Shown here: positions 45,003 through 52,770 of the stretch, piece by piece
How the letters are laid out: each line of letters begins with the position of its first letter
Position numbering within the stretch: position 1 is the stretch's first letter
Notes under the pieces: generated by a model
Seen by the model: only the letters and a program-made list of their open reading frames with translations
Told to the model about the DNA's origin: nothing
Databases searched by the model: none
Assembly (NCBI GenBank): GCA_964392665.1
Contig: CAYMQB010000001.1
Coordinates: forward strand, 66,066-130,065
Direction of reading: 5' to 3'
DNA length: 64,000 nucleotides
DNA from: CAYMQB01 sp964392665
Lineage (GTDB): Bacteria > Hydrothermota > E44-bin80
Made by a program: the position numbers and the translations under genes

Positions 45003-45788
45003 CTAAAGCCTCCAATGTCTGCTGATGGAAATAATCATTTTTCTATCAAGTTTTTTCAAACATTTATCCTCGTAAGGATATGCGGAACTCTCAGAACCTT
45101 GCTTGAATTGCTTGAGAATCTTCGAGTATCCTTCAAGATACTGTTTATCAGTGTTTATAACAATCATTTCAATTAAACCAACATATGGAGCATACCAGCA
45201 TTCTGCATCATAGTAGTAGTTTGAATCTGCAAATGTTGTATCAACAGCTTCCCACTCTTCATGCATAATAAGCTTAAAACAATTTTCAAAAGTACCCGCC
45301 ATAATGGAAACAGATTCTCTTCCGATAATCTCCCTGATAATGGTTACTTTGTATTCTATATCTGTATAGAAGTCTATTGTTTTCATTTCAACATGCCATT
45401 TGTTTCCAATGATAAGAGGTACACTATACCTCAACGACCATTCTTCTATGCTTGGAATATAGCCATATATTGCATCCTCGGTTTTTGCATCAAGATAATA
45501 GTATTGGGGGACACCGAAATACGATACTACAACCTGCCATCCCGTATATGGTGCAATGTATTCTTGACCAAATATGTAGTGAGTTATGTTTACATATGAA
45601 TTGTCTGCAGGATAGTTTGCCTGGTATTCCCAGGTAGCGTGCAATTTATAAGTGAAATAATCGTAATTACCCCAGGTTTGTCTTATGAGAACACCAACAG
45701 GATTTTCTTTTGAACAGGAAATAATACTAAACGAAGCAAACAGAACAATCAAAGGCAAAAGAATACAGTGTCTCATTCTTTTTTTCAT
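45003..45788 (-). CDS. Lipoprotein of unknown function
   Basis: The ATG at 45788 follows AAAGGAGAG. The 261 residues have a signal peptide with lipobox SIISC (Cys25), then a mostly beta domain rich in Tyr and Trp (GNYDYFTYKLHATWEY, NCFKLIMHEEWEA, YYYDAECWYAPYVGL). The pattern resembles lipid-binding or lolA-like sheets, but I cannot name a family. It starts 11 bases after the barrel gene upstream, so the two are one unit. Confidence 0.65.
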   Translation of the reverse strand: MKKRMRHCILLPLIVLFASFSIISCSKENPVGVLIRQTWGNYDYFTYKLHATWEYQANYPADNSYVNITHYIFGQEYIAPYTGWQVVVSYFGVPQYYYLDAKTEDAIYGYIPSIEEWSLRYSVPLIIGNKWHVEMKTIDFYTDIEYKVTIIREIIGRESVSIMAGTFENCFKLIMHEEWEAVDTTFADSNYYYDAECWYAPYVGLIEMIVINTDKQYLEGYSKILKQFKQGSESSAYPYEDKCLKKLDRKMIISISRHWRL

Positions 45789-45799
45789 TTTCTCTCCTT

Positions 45800-46315
45800 T
45801 CAAATGGTCGCTCCCAAAGCAATCTCAAAACCATTTGTATCTTTTCGTGAAATGTATCGGAGTTTTAGATAAGGTTTCGCAACAAACTTAAATCTCAATT
45901 CTGCAAGTCCACCAACACTCCATCCCCAAACGCTCCCTTCTTCAACTCCAGTCTCATAACTAAACTTTTCCTTTGTATAATTTGAACCAATAAAAATACC
46001 AAGATTTAAAGGGCTTTTCCCAATTCCCTTTTCAACAAAGGCATCTGTGTAAACCACGGGAAACATGGAGAGCTTCGCATCACTTTCATATGAGCGTGTA
46101 AACGACGAACTACCAACACTTAAGGATAAACCAAACATACTCATCACTTTTTGACTTACTACAAACTTGAAAAATAAACTCTGGTCCAAACCATTCGCCC
46201 AGTCACCTTTTGGAAAGAATAACTCCCCCTCTATACCAAACGAAGGTCTTCCCGCACAGGCAATCAGCGGAACAAGCGCAAGAATGAAAATAAGGATTAA
46301 ACTCTTGCGATACAT
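45800..46315 (-). CDS. Small outer-membrane beta-barrel protein
   Basis: The 171 residues have a signal peptide ending at IACAG, then about eight amphipathic strands with Gly/aromatic girdles, and end in FEIALGATI. It looks like an eight-stranded OmpA/OmpW-size barrel. AAGGAGG precedes the ATG. A TTAAAAAGA-type inverted repeat near 46350-46370 lies upstream but gives no clear promoter. Confidence 0.65.
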   Translation of the reverse strand: MYRKSLILIFILALVPLIACAGRPSFGIEGELFFPKGDWANGLDQSLFFKFVVSQKVMSMFGLSLSVGSSSFTRSYESDAKLSMFPVVYTDAFVEKGIGKSPLNLGIFIGSNYTKEKFSYETGVEEGSVWGWSVGGLAELRFKFVAKPYLKLRYISRKDTNGFEIALGATI

Positions 46316-46416
46316 GCATACCTCCTTGTATATTATTCATTACACCTGATTAAAAAGACAATCTTTTTATCTGACTAATCTAATCCGTGTAATCTATTTG
46401 TGTAATCACTGCAATC

Positions 46417-46442
46417 AGACATCCTATCCTTATAGGATGTCT
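46417..46442. terminator. 11-bp perfect hairpin between surface-protein units
   Basis: AGACATCCTAT (46417-46427), loop CCTT, ATAGGATGTCT (46432-46442). It lies 52 bases past the stop of the Kelch gene on the minus strand. There is no long T run, so it may block or process transcripts rather than act as a classical terminator. Confidence 0.5.
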
Positions 46443-46493
46443 TGTGATAATTTTCAGTATACCCATCATATCCAATTTCCCTTTGAAATAAAA

Positions 46494-47753
46494 CTATCTG
46501 ATGAGTATAAGTTTGTGTTTATCGACCTTTCCTTTGATTTCAAGTCGCAAGAAGTAAATACCGTTTTTTAGATTTTCCGTGTTCCAGATGACACTCTTCT
46601 TGCCAGGTTTCTCCACCGAGCTGACGAGTATTCTAATTAATCTCCCCATATAATCATATGCATTGAGTGAAACTTTTCCATTGATCGGATTTGTATAGGT
46701 TACATCAATCTGATTCCCTGTTAAGTTCGGACATTTCGAAAATCCAAAGTCTGGAGAATCCCTGCCAGAATCTGCGTTTATAATTCCAGACCATAAATCT
46801 ACCAACCCTTCTGTTATTTTTGAATTAAAAGAACCACCAGCGCAGAAGAATATTCCACCATCAAGAGGCGCTACATAAACCGCGCATTGTGAACTGGAAA
46901 CTGGAGTTGGTTTATCAGGCAGTTGGTGCCAACCATCACTTGGATCATAATACCATGTATCTGGAAGTGGACCTCCAGAGGTGCCATATCCTCCGGTAAA
47001 GAAAAATTTATTTTCGCAACATGTTCCCACATGTCCTCTTCGATAAAGAGTCGGTGGTAAAGGACTAAAGGTCCACATTATTGAAGTTGCGTTAAGAGTA
47101 TCAATAATGCCAATCCAAAAATTTTGGATATAACTACCGTTATAACCGCCTGATATATATATAATATCACCAGTAAGACCACATGCAAAAGAGCAAATTG
47201 ACATTGGTAATGGAGTCGCAGTCTGCCACGAATCGGCTACGGGATTATAAATCTCAACAATATTGTAACAGTAACTTGGAGTCTCTCCTCCGATACACAG
47301 GATAAGAGAATCATTCCAAGTAAGGGCTCCAAAGTTAAATCGTGCTGTCGGCATTGCAGCTCTGTCTGTTATTGTACCAGTAGCAGGATCAAACTCCTGG
47401 TTATAGTTCACTGCATTAAGGTTTTCATCTTGTCCACCAATGCAATAAATCTTACCTTTCACAACAGTAGCTGCATTTTTCTGAACTCCATAGTTCAACG
47501 TCATAGATGAAGTCAACCATGTATCGGTTGTGAAATCAAATTCATAGATTTTATTGGATGCACCGTTACCGCCAACCGTATACACAACATCCGTACCTGT
47601 AATATCGGTATAAGCGCAGGCGTGATAGTATGTCAGTTGAGGCATCGGGTTATATATTTTCCAATACATCTCTAATGAAACAGCTGTTTCTGGAACACCT
47701 ATCAAGACAAAAACAATAGCAAACATAAAACAAATAAAAAACCTTTTCATCAT
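46494..47753 (-). CDS. Secreted Kelch-propeller protein with T9SS sorting domain
   Basis: The 419 residues have a signal peptide (about 1-26), six Kelch repeats with the Gly-Gly doublet (VYTVGGNG, IYCIGGQD, LILCIGGET, IIYISGGYN, FFFTGGYG, IFFCAGGS), and a C-terminal FlgD-like type A sorting domain (VSLNAYDYMGRLIRIL, then NLKNGIYFLRL and KHKLILIR). Six or seven blades would close a propeller. It follows the LVIVD gene on the same strand after a 54-base gap. Confidence 0.8.
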   Translation of the reverse strand: MMKRFFICFMFAIVFVLIGVPETAVSLEMYWKIYNPMPQLTYYHACAYTDITGTDVVYTVGGNGASNKIYEFDFTTDTWLTSSMTLNYGVQKNAATVVKGKIYCIGGQDENLNAVNYNQEFDPATGTITDRAAMPTARFNFGALTWNDSLILCIGGETPSYCYNIVEIYNPVADSWQTATPLPMSICSFACGLTGDIIYISGGYNGSYIQNFWIGIIDTLNATSIMWTFSPLPPTLYRRGHVGTCCENKFFFTGGYGTSGGPLPDTWYYDPSDGWHQLPDKPTPVSSSQCAVYVAPLDGGIFFCAGGSFNSKITEGLVDLWSGIINADSGRDSPDFGFSKCPNLTGNQIDVTYTNPINGKVSLNAYDYMGRLIRILVSSVEKPGKKSVIWNTENLKNGIYFLRLEIKGKVDKHKLILIR

Positions 47754-47807
47754 ATCTTCCTTGTTTCGTGAAACAATTTAATAATAAATTTTTTCATATT
47801 AAATTTT

Positions 47808-48599
47808 CTACATTAAATAAAAACCCCTTGAAATTAGCTCTGGAAAATCAGGATTAGATATATCAATTATTCCAACTTCACTATTCCAACATACATAAGC
47901 ATAATTTTCAACTATACAGAGACCTAAAGCATTTATCCCTCCACTGAGTTTACCTTTCTTTTCTGGATATTCTGGATTAGAAACATCAATTATTTGAAAG
48001 TATCCCCCAATTCCATACACTCCTCCAGTAACATAAGCGAAATTATCTCTCACTAAAATTTGATTAATTGAGAATTCAAGATTTAAAGAACTTTCAATTT
48101 GAGGTGATGATGGATCGGATACATCAACAATCCTAAATTGTTCAAAACCTCCGATGTATGCAAAGTTATCATTTACATAAACATCTTTGCATAGGTTAAT
48201 TGGTGGCTGCAAATATAGAGAACCTATCTCTTTTGGCTGAGAAATGTCATCTATATCGATGATTTCAAGAAAGGATTCTGAACCTACATATACATAACTG
48301 CCCTTCTTAAATACAGAATAGGAAGCTGCAGGAGTATGAAAATCCCCTTCAGGACAGGGATATGGATGAGTTACATCAAAAACATTAAATAGCTTCATTC
48401 CATTCCAACAACTTGCCAGAAAGACATAATTTTCTTCCATTGTTTCATCAAAATAATAAATTATATCAGAACTATAACCGTCGATATAATAATTAGATAC
48501 TTCCTCTGGCAATTGTGGACGCTCAACATCTATTATACTTAATCCAGTATCACAAGAAAGGTAAACATAATGACCCGATAAATAAACTGCGATGGGCAT
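47808..48599 (-). CDS. LVIVD-repeat propeller protein with a displaced start
   Basis: The open frame gives 263 residues of six LVIVD repeats (for example AYIGGFEQFRIVDVSDP, AYVCWNSEVGIIDISNP) and no signal peptide. The ATG at 48599 has no SD. A well-placed AAGGAG and ATG lie upstream at 48657, directly after a strong promoter, but in another frame. Adding one TA unit to the tract at 48630-48640 joins them and yields YIYIEGSVSIFDFG, an extra LVIVD-like strand. So the gene is either out of phase, damaged, or misassembled here. Confidence 0.65.
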   Translation of the reverse strand: MPIAVYLSGHYVYLSCDTGLSIIDVERPQLPEEVSNYYIDGYSSDIIYYFDETMEENYVFLASCWNGMKLFNVFDVTHPYPCPEGDFHTPAASYSVFKKGSYVYVGSESFLEIIDIDDISQPKEIGSLYLQPPINLCKDVYVNDNFAYIGGFEQFRIVDVSDPSSPQIESSLNLEFSINQILVRDNFAYVTGGVYGIGGYFQIIDVSNPEYPEKKGKLSGGINALGLCIVENYAYVCWNSEVGIIDISNPDFPELISRGFYLM

Positions 48600-48629
48600 A
48601 CCAAAATCAAATATAGAGACAGAACCTTC

Positions 48630-48640
48630 TATATATATAT
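48630..48640 (-). repeat. TA dinucleotide tract inside the LVIVD gene's 5' end
   Basis: Eleven bases of alternating T and A (five TA units). On the minus strand it lies between the SD-preceded ATG at 48657 and the open LVIVD frame. The offset of 58 bases between the two starts becomes a multiple of three if the tract gains one unit or loses two. Confidence 0.7.
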
Positions 48641-48679
48641 GTATGTGTTAAACGCATTATAATAATCTCCTTGTGTCTA

Positions 48680-48708
48680 TTTATAATGCAAAAGGAAAAA
48701 GATGTCAA
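48680..48708 (-). promoter_or_regulatory. Promoter of the LVIVD-Kelch unit
   Basis: On the minus strand, TTGACA (48703-48708), a 17-bp spacer and TATAAA (48680-48685). The start would be near 48673, just ahead of AAGGAG (48667-48672) and the ATG at 48657. Confidence 0.78.
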
Positions 48709-48808
48709 GAAAAAATTAAATATTGTGAAAACAAAATAAAAATGTCAGGAGATATTACACTCCAAAGAAAGGATTTGATAATTGCTTATTTTTATGGTAA
48801 GGGGAAGT

Positions 48809-50152
48809 ATGCAAAAAAGGCGTGACCTTACTGAAGGCAATATTATAAAAAATATCTGGTATCTGGCACTTCCTACAATGGCAACAAGTGCACTCTGGGA
48901 CCTATTTAATATAGTAGATATGATATTTGTAGGTAAATTGGGACCTTCTGCTATTGCAGCTGTTTCTATGTGCGGTATAATGATGGGAATGATATTTGCC
49001 CTTGCTATTGGAATAACAACTGGAACTATTGCTCTTGTTTCCAGGTTCTTTGGTGCAAAAGACTTTGAGACTGCCGATAAAGTGGTCGTCCAGACAATAT
49101 TCCTTGCAATTACAGCTTCAGTTATTATTGGAATAGGAGGGTATCTTCTTGCTGAGCCTATTATGCGACTGCTTGGCGCAGAAGGGGAAGTGGTTGATTT
49201 AGGAAGTCTCTATTTCAAGATAATCGCCATTTGCTCGTTTACAATTTTTCTCACCTTCTCCTTGACCTCTACCTTAAGAGGAGCGGGTGATGCAGTAACA
49301 CCAATGAAGGTACTTGTCTTCTCAAGTCTGCTCAATATAATCCTTGACCCTCTATTAATATTTGGAATATGGATTTTCCCAAAAATGGGAGTTGCAGGTT
49401 CTGCTCTCGCTACAGTCATAGCGAGAGGCGTTGGAATGCTCCTTCTTATCAATATCTTCTTGAAGGGACATTCATATTTTCACCTTAAGCCGAAGGACTT
49501 CAAGTTGGATTTCAGGATAATCGGGAAGATAATAAGGATAGGTTTCTTTGGTTCACTTCAGGTATTTGTGAGAAACATATCGATGCTTGTTCTATTAAGA
49601 ATTGTAGCATCCTATGGAACTTTCGCCGTTGCAGCATACGGTATATGTATGAGATTACGGTTAGCAACAATGATGCCTGGTTTTGGACTTTCTCAGGCTT
49701 CTGCAATTCTTGTGGGTCAGAATCTTGGAGCACAAAAGCCGGGTAGGGCAGCAAAGAGTGCCTGGATAACCGTTGGTCTATATGAACTATTGATGGGATT
49801 CTTTGCTGTTCTCATCTTAATATTTGCACCCTATATTATAAAGGTATTCAACACAAATCCTGAAGTTGTAAGAATAGGTATTCAATTCATAAGGATTCTT
49901 TCTCTGACACTCGTCTTTATCGCACTCTCTTTAGTGATAGGAAGAGCATTCAATGGTGCCGGTGATACGCTCTCCCCTATGATAATAACCGGATTCTCTC
50001 TTCTCCTCTTTAGAATACCTGTTACTATACTCCTTGCAAAAATGCTGGGAGTGATTGGTATATGGTTCGGTATAACCCTATCAGATATAGTTCAGGGTGG
50101 AATAATGTCGGGATGGTTCTTGAAAGGGAAATGGAAGGAGAAGAAGATTTAA
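48809..50152 (+). CDS. MATE family efflux transporter
   Basis: MATE proteins export drugs or metabolites against a Na+ or H+ gradient. The 447 residues form 12 transmembrane helices in two halves, with the paired family motifs STLRGAGDAVTPM and GRAFNGAGDTLSPM and the N-terminal NIVDMIFVGKLGP. It is of the NorM/DinF-type length. AAGGGG lies just before the chosen ATG at 48809; an ATG at 48794 is possible. It faces away from the LVIVD gene and stands alone. Confidence 0.88.
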   Translation: MQKRRDLTEGNIIKNIWYLALPTMATSALWDLFNIVDMIFVGKLGPSAIAAVSMCGIMMGMIFALAIGITTGTIALVSRFFGAKDFETADKVVVQTIFLAITASVIIGIGGYLLAEPIMRLLGAEGEVVDLGSLYFKIIAICSFTIFLTFSLTSTLRGAGDAVTPMKVLVFSSLLNIILDPLLIFGIWIFPKMGVAGSALATVIARGVGMLLLINIFLKGHSYFHLKPKDFKLDFRIIGKIIRIGFFGSLQVFVRNISMLVLLRIVASYGTFAVAAYGICMRLRLATMMPGFGLSQASAILVGQNLGAQKPGRAAKSAWITVGLYELLMGFFAVLILIFAPYIIKVFNTNPEVVRIGIQFIRILSLTLVFIALSLVIGRAFNGAGDTLSPMIITGFSLLLFRIPVTILLAKMLGVIGIWFGITLSDIVQGGIMSGWFLKGKWKEKKI

Positions 50153-50470
50153 TAAAGATAGAAATAAGGATGTAAGATGGATGAGTAATACTCATGTATT
50201 ACAACCCTTGCTATACGCCCATAGTAACCTACTCCCAATGACGATCTTAAACAACGAGATTCTGAAATGAATTCAGAATGACATTGTTCAACGTAGAATG
50301 ACATGCTACTGATGTGTAAAAGCCAGATTCTAAAAACGAGTCCGGAATGACACAAAGAAGGTCCTGATGCTCGAACGTTGAGATGCTGAAACAAGCCTGC
50401 CTTTGAGCAAAGCGGAGGGTTCATTATGACAAAATTTGTGCTTGAAATGGAACTTTTTGTTTCTTTTTAT
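50153..50470. repeat. Gene-free gap with dispersed palindromic repeats
   Basis: ATTCTGAA (50259-50266) pairs with TTCAGAAT (50272-50279), with GACA following. Further GGAATGACA and AGAATGACA ends occur near 50296 and 50344. The 50379-50430 segment is an inverted, diverged copy of 44797-44850. No gene is supported. Confidence 0.55.
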
Positions 50471-50499
50471 TTGACAAAGTCGCTGTTTTATTATATATA
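50471..50499 (+). promoter_or_regulatory. Promoter of the tRNA-Arg/tRNA-His pair
   Basis: TTGACA (50471-50476), a 17-bp spacer and TATATA (50494-50499), ending 10 bases before the first tRNA. Confidence 0.75.
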
Positions 50500-50509
50500 T
50501 TTTTAATAT

Positions 50510-50584
<75 letters not shown>

Positions 50585-50592
50585 CAAAAAAT

Positions 50593-50667
50593 GGTGAGCG
50601 TAGCTCAACTGGTTAGAGCACTGGACTGTGGCTCCAGAGGCTGTGGGTTCAAGGCCCATCGCTCACC
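50593..50667 (+). tRNA. tRNA-His (anticodon GTG)
   Basis: Eight bases after tRNA-Arg. The gene includes the extra G-1 (50593) paired with C73 (50667), the identity feature of tRNA-His. Anticodon stem CTGGA/TCCAG encloses CTGTGGC. A CCTTTTTAT run follows and may end the transcript. Confidence 0.93.
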
Positions 50668-50766
50668 CTTTTTATACTCACAATATAATTTCATTCCCCT
50701 TGAGAAACTCTAAGACCGATAAGCGGTAAACTTTTCAGTGCCAACATAGCAGTTTACAACAACAAT

Positions 50767-51063
50767 CTACTTCTTTCTCTTATTCTGGTTTTTTTTCTCT
50801 CTTTCCATAATTTCCTCAATCTTTCTTTCTTCCCATTCCTTTCCGAGTATGCCGCTCAAACCAAAGACACTGAAAGCATGCGCCAATACTCCTATCCCCC
50901 ATCCCAAGAGTGGCCAATAGAACCACAAAGATTTTATTGAAGTAAGAACGTTCAGCAAAAACAATCCAATATTTACTATTATATAGATGAATAAGTGAAT
51001 GTAAAACGATTTTAATTCTTCGACTCTTCTCTTTGCCTCCTTGTATTTTTCATCCTCTTTCAT
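50767..51063 (-). CDS. 2TM-domain membrane protein
   Basis: The ATG at 51063 has a perfect GGAGGAGG and gives 98 residues: a short charged helix, two transmembrane helices (about 18-36 and 43-63) separated by TSIKSLWFYW, and a highly charged Lys/Glu tail. This is the 2TM (DUF, bacterial two-transmembrane) pattern; such domains also cap LytTR-family regulators. A reading frame beginning at 51159 is rejected because it overlaps the DUF35 gene and lacks an SD. It is the last gene of the CoA operon. Confidence 0.75.
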   Translation of the reverse strand: MKEDEKYKEAKRRVEELKSFYIHLFIYIIVNIGLFLLNVLTSIKSLWFYWPLLGWGIGVLAHAFSVFGLSGILGKEWEERKIEEIMEREKKNQNKRKK

Positions 51064-51127
51064 ATAGACCTCCTCCGTAAATTGCATTATCAGACTTTGT
51101 CTTCCCAGTAGATGCAGTATTGCCTCT

Positions 51128-51517
51128 TTAAACAAGCCTTGCTTTGTATCCGTATGCAATTACACCTGTTTTTCCTTCCGCCTGCAATTTCCTGAAAACA
51201 AGATGAACTTTCTTACCAGATGAAACCTCTTCCGGATTCACATCCACAACCTGTGTTGTGATTCTCACTCCATTATCCAATTCAATTATAGCAATTACAT
51301 ACGGCGTATTATGTTCCATGAATTGTGCACCGATAAAAATCGTTGTGTAAGTGACAATTTTTCCGGTATCTGGCATTAAAAGGTCTTCGAATTCCTTAGC
51401 TCCGCATTCGGGACAAACACACCTTTTGGGAAATATTACTTTTCCACAACTTCTGCATTTTTGTCCGCTAAGTCTGTACCTTTCTATTCTTTTTCGCCAA
51501 ACTTTTGGTGTGCTCAT
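51128..51517 (-). CDS. DUF35 zinc-ribbon/OB-fold protein (thiolase-HMGCS bridging subunit type)
   Basis: The ATG at 51517 overlaps the thiolase stop (ATGA) and follows GGAGGTGGT. The 129 residues have an N-terminal helix, a zinc ribbon CRSCGKVIFPKRCVCPECG and an OB-fold (VTYTTIFIGAQF, YVIAIIELDNGVRITTQ). In methanogenic archaea this family binds the 4'-phosphopantetheine arm and joins acetoacetyl-CoA thiolase to HMG-CoA synthase in one complex. Here it sits next to both enzyme types. Confidence 0.88.
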   Translation of the reverse strand: MSTPKVWRKRIERYRLSGQKCRSCGKVIFPKRCVCPECGAKEFEDLLMPDTGKIVTYTTIFIGAQFMEHNTPYVIAIIELDNGVRITTQVVDVNPEEVSSGKKVHLVFRKLQAEGKTGVIAYGYKARLV

Positions 51518-52665
51518 TCTACCACCTCCATTATATGAACAGCGCATGAGGCCCCGGTCCCTCCCATATTTTGACTCATTCCGATCTTCGCACCAGCTAC
51601 CTGCCTTTGTCCAGCATTTCCTGTTAGTTGCTTATATATCTCGATAGCCTGTGCAATACCCGAAGCACCAACTGGATGTCCCTTTGCTTTCAATCCCCCA
51701 CTCGTATTGATGGGAATTTTGCCTCCAATTTCAGTATTCCCTTCTTCTGTAAAAACCCCGCTTTTTCCTTTTTGGACAAAACCCAGCTCTTCGATGCATA
51801 TGAGTTCTGCAATTGCAAAACAATCATGAACCTCACATACATCTATATCTTCAGGTTTCTTCCCAGCCATACTGTATGCCTTTTCACCGGCAATTCTCAC
51901 CGCATCAAGAGCCGTTATGTCTTTTCGCGAATGAAGGGCAATCGTATCAGATGCTACTCCCGAACCTGATATTTTAACTATTTTCTCTTTCATTGTCTTA
52001 ACTATGTCCAGGGGCGCAAGAATTATTGCAGCCGCACCGTCGGTTATCGGCGAACATTCAAGAAGGGTGAGAGGATCCGCTACCATAACTGAATTAAGTA
52101 CTGTATCCAGACTTACCTTTCGCTGAAACTGTGCATCAGGATTGTTCGCACCATTCTTATGGCTTTTTACGGAAACAGAAGCAAGCTGTTCTCTTGTTGT
52201 ACCGTATCTATCCATATGCGCACGAGCCATCAAAGCATACAACGCCGGGAAAGTTGCTCCAAAATATGCTTCATTTTCAACATCTGCGGCTGCTGCCAGA
52301 GCACCCGTTACATCTTCACAATCCGTCATTTTTTCGACACCCCCGACCAAAACGACATCACTTATTTCCGCAGCTACCTCAATAAAACCCTGTCTTAAAG
52401 CTATTGCTCCAGAAGCACAGGCAGATTCCACACGAACCGCTGGAATGTTCTTCACACCAAGGTAATCGGCAAGTAGTGGACCTATGTGCTCCTGATTGTC
52501 AAAAAGCCCACTGGACATCGAGCCAACATACATAGAATCGATTTTAGAAACTTTAGCGTCTTCAAATGCCTTGAGTGCGGCTTCTACAAAAAGATCTCTT
52601 AAAGATTTATCCCAGTGCTCTTTAAATCGCGTTAGACCTATTCCCAAAATTCCCACTTCTCTCAT
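51514..52665 (-). CDS. Archaeal/SCP-x-type acetyl-CoA C-acyltransferase (thiolase A)
   Basis: Thiolases join or split acetyl-CoA and acyl-CoA. From the ATG at 52665 (SD GGAGG) there are 383 residues. They carry the nucleophile Cys83 in VESACASGA, then EVHDCFAIAE, GLKAKGHPVGASG and a final NMGGTGAS, the SCP-x/archaeal thiolase motif set rather than the FadA/PhbA set. It overlaps the DUF35 gene and follows HMG-CoA synthase by 105 bases, so it is the probable partner in a thiolase-HMGCS-DUF35 complex. Confidence 0.88.
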   Translation of the reverse strand: MREVGILGIGLTRFKEHWDKSLRDLFVEAALKAFEDAKVSKIDSMYVGSMSSGLFDNQEHIGPLLADYLGVKNIPAVRVESACASGAIALRQGFIEVAAEISDVVLVGGVEKMTDCEDVTGALAAAADVENEAYFGATFPALYALMARAHMDRYGTTREQLASVSVKSHKNGANNPDAQFQRKVSLDTVLNSVMVADPLTLLECSPITDGAAAIILAPLDIVKTMKEKIVKISGSGVASDTIALHSRKDITALDAVRIAGEKAYSMAGKKPEDIDVCEVHDCFAIAELICIEELGFVQKGKSGVFTEEGNTEIGGKIPINTSGGLKAKGHPVGASGIAQAIEIYKQLTGNAGQRQVAGAKIGMSQNMGGTGASCAVHIMEVVE

Positions 52666-52704
52666 ACAAACCTCCATTATTTCGTTTTTTTCGTTTATCC
52701 GGTC

Positions 52705-52719
52705 TGTTTAGTCTAAACA
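52705..52719. promoter_or_regulatory. Perfect 15-base palindrome upstream of thiolase A (possible operator)
   Basis: TGTTTAG-T-CTAAACA, a perfect inverted repeat around one base, 40 bases before the thiolase A start in the 105-base gap between thiolase A and HMG-CoA synthase. A half-site-like TGTTTAG recurs at about 52732-52738. Its size fits a dimeric repressor site, but no regulator gene is adjacent. Confidence 0.4.
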
Positions 52720-52770
52720 ATTTACTATGTTTGTTTAGTTAAAGATAATAAAAGCAGGCGTTTCTATCCA

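Noticed and set aside
51064..51159. An extended N-terminus for the 2TM protein.
   Set aside because: It would overlap the DUF35 gene and lacks an SD, while the ATG at 51063 has GGAGGAGG.
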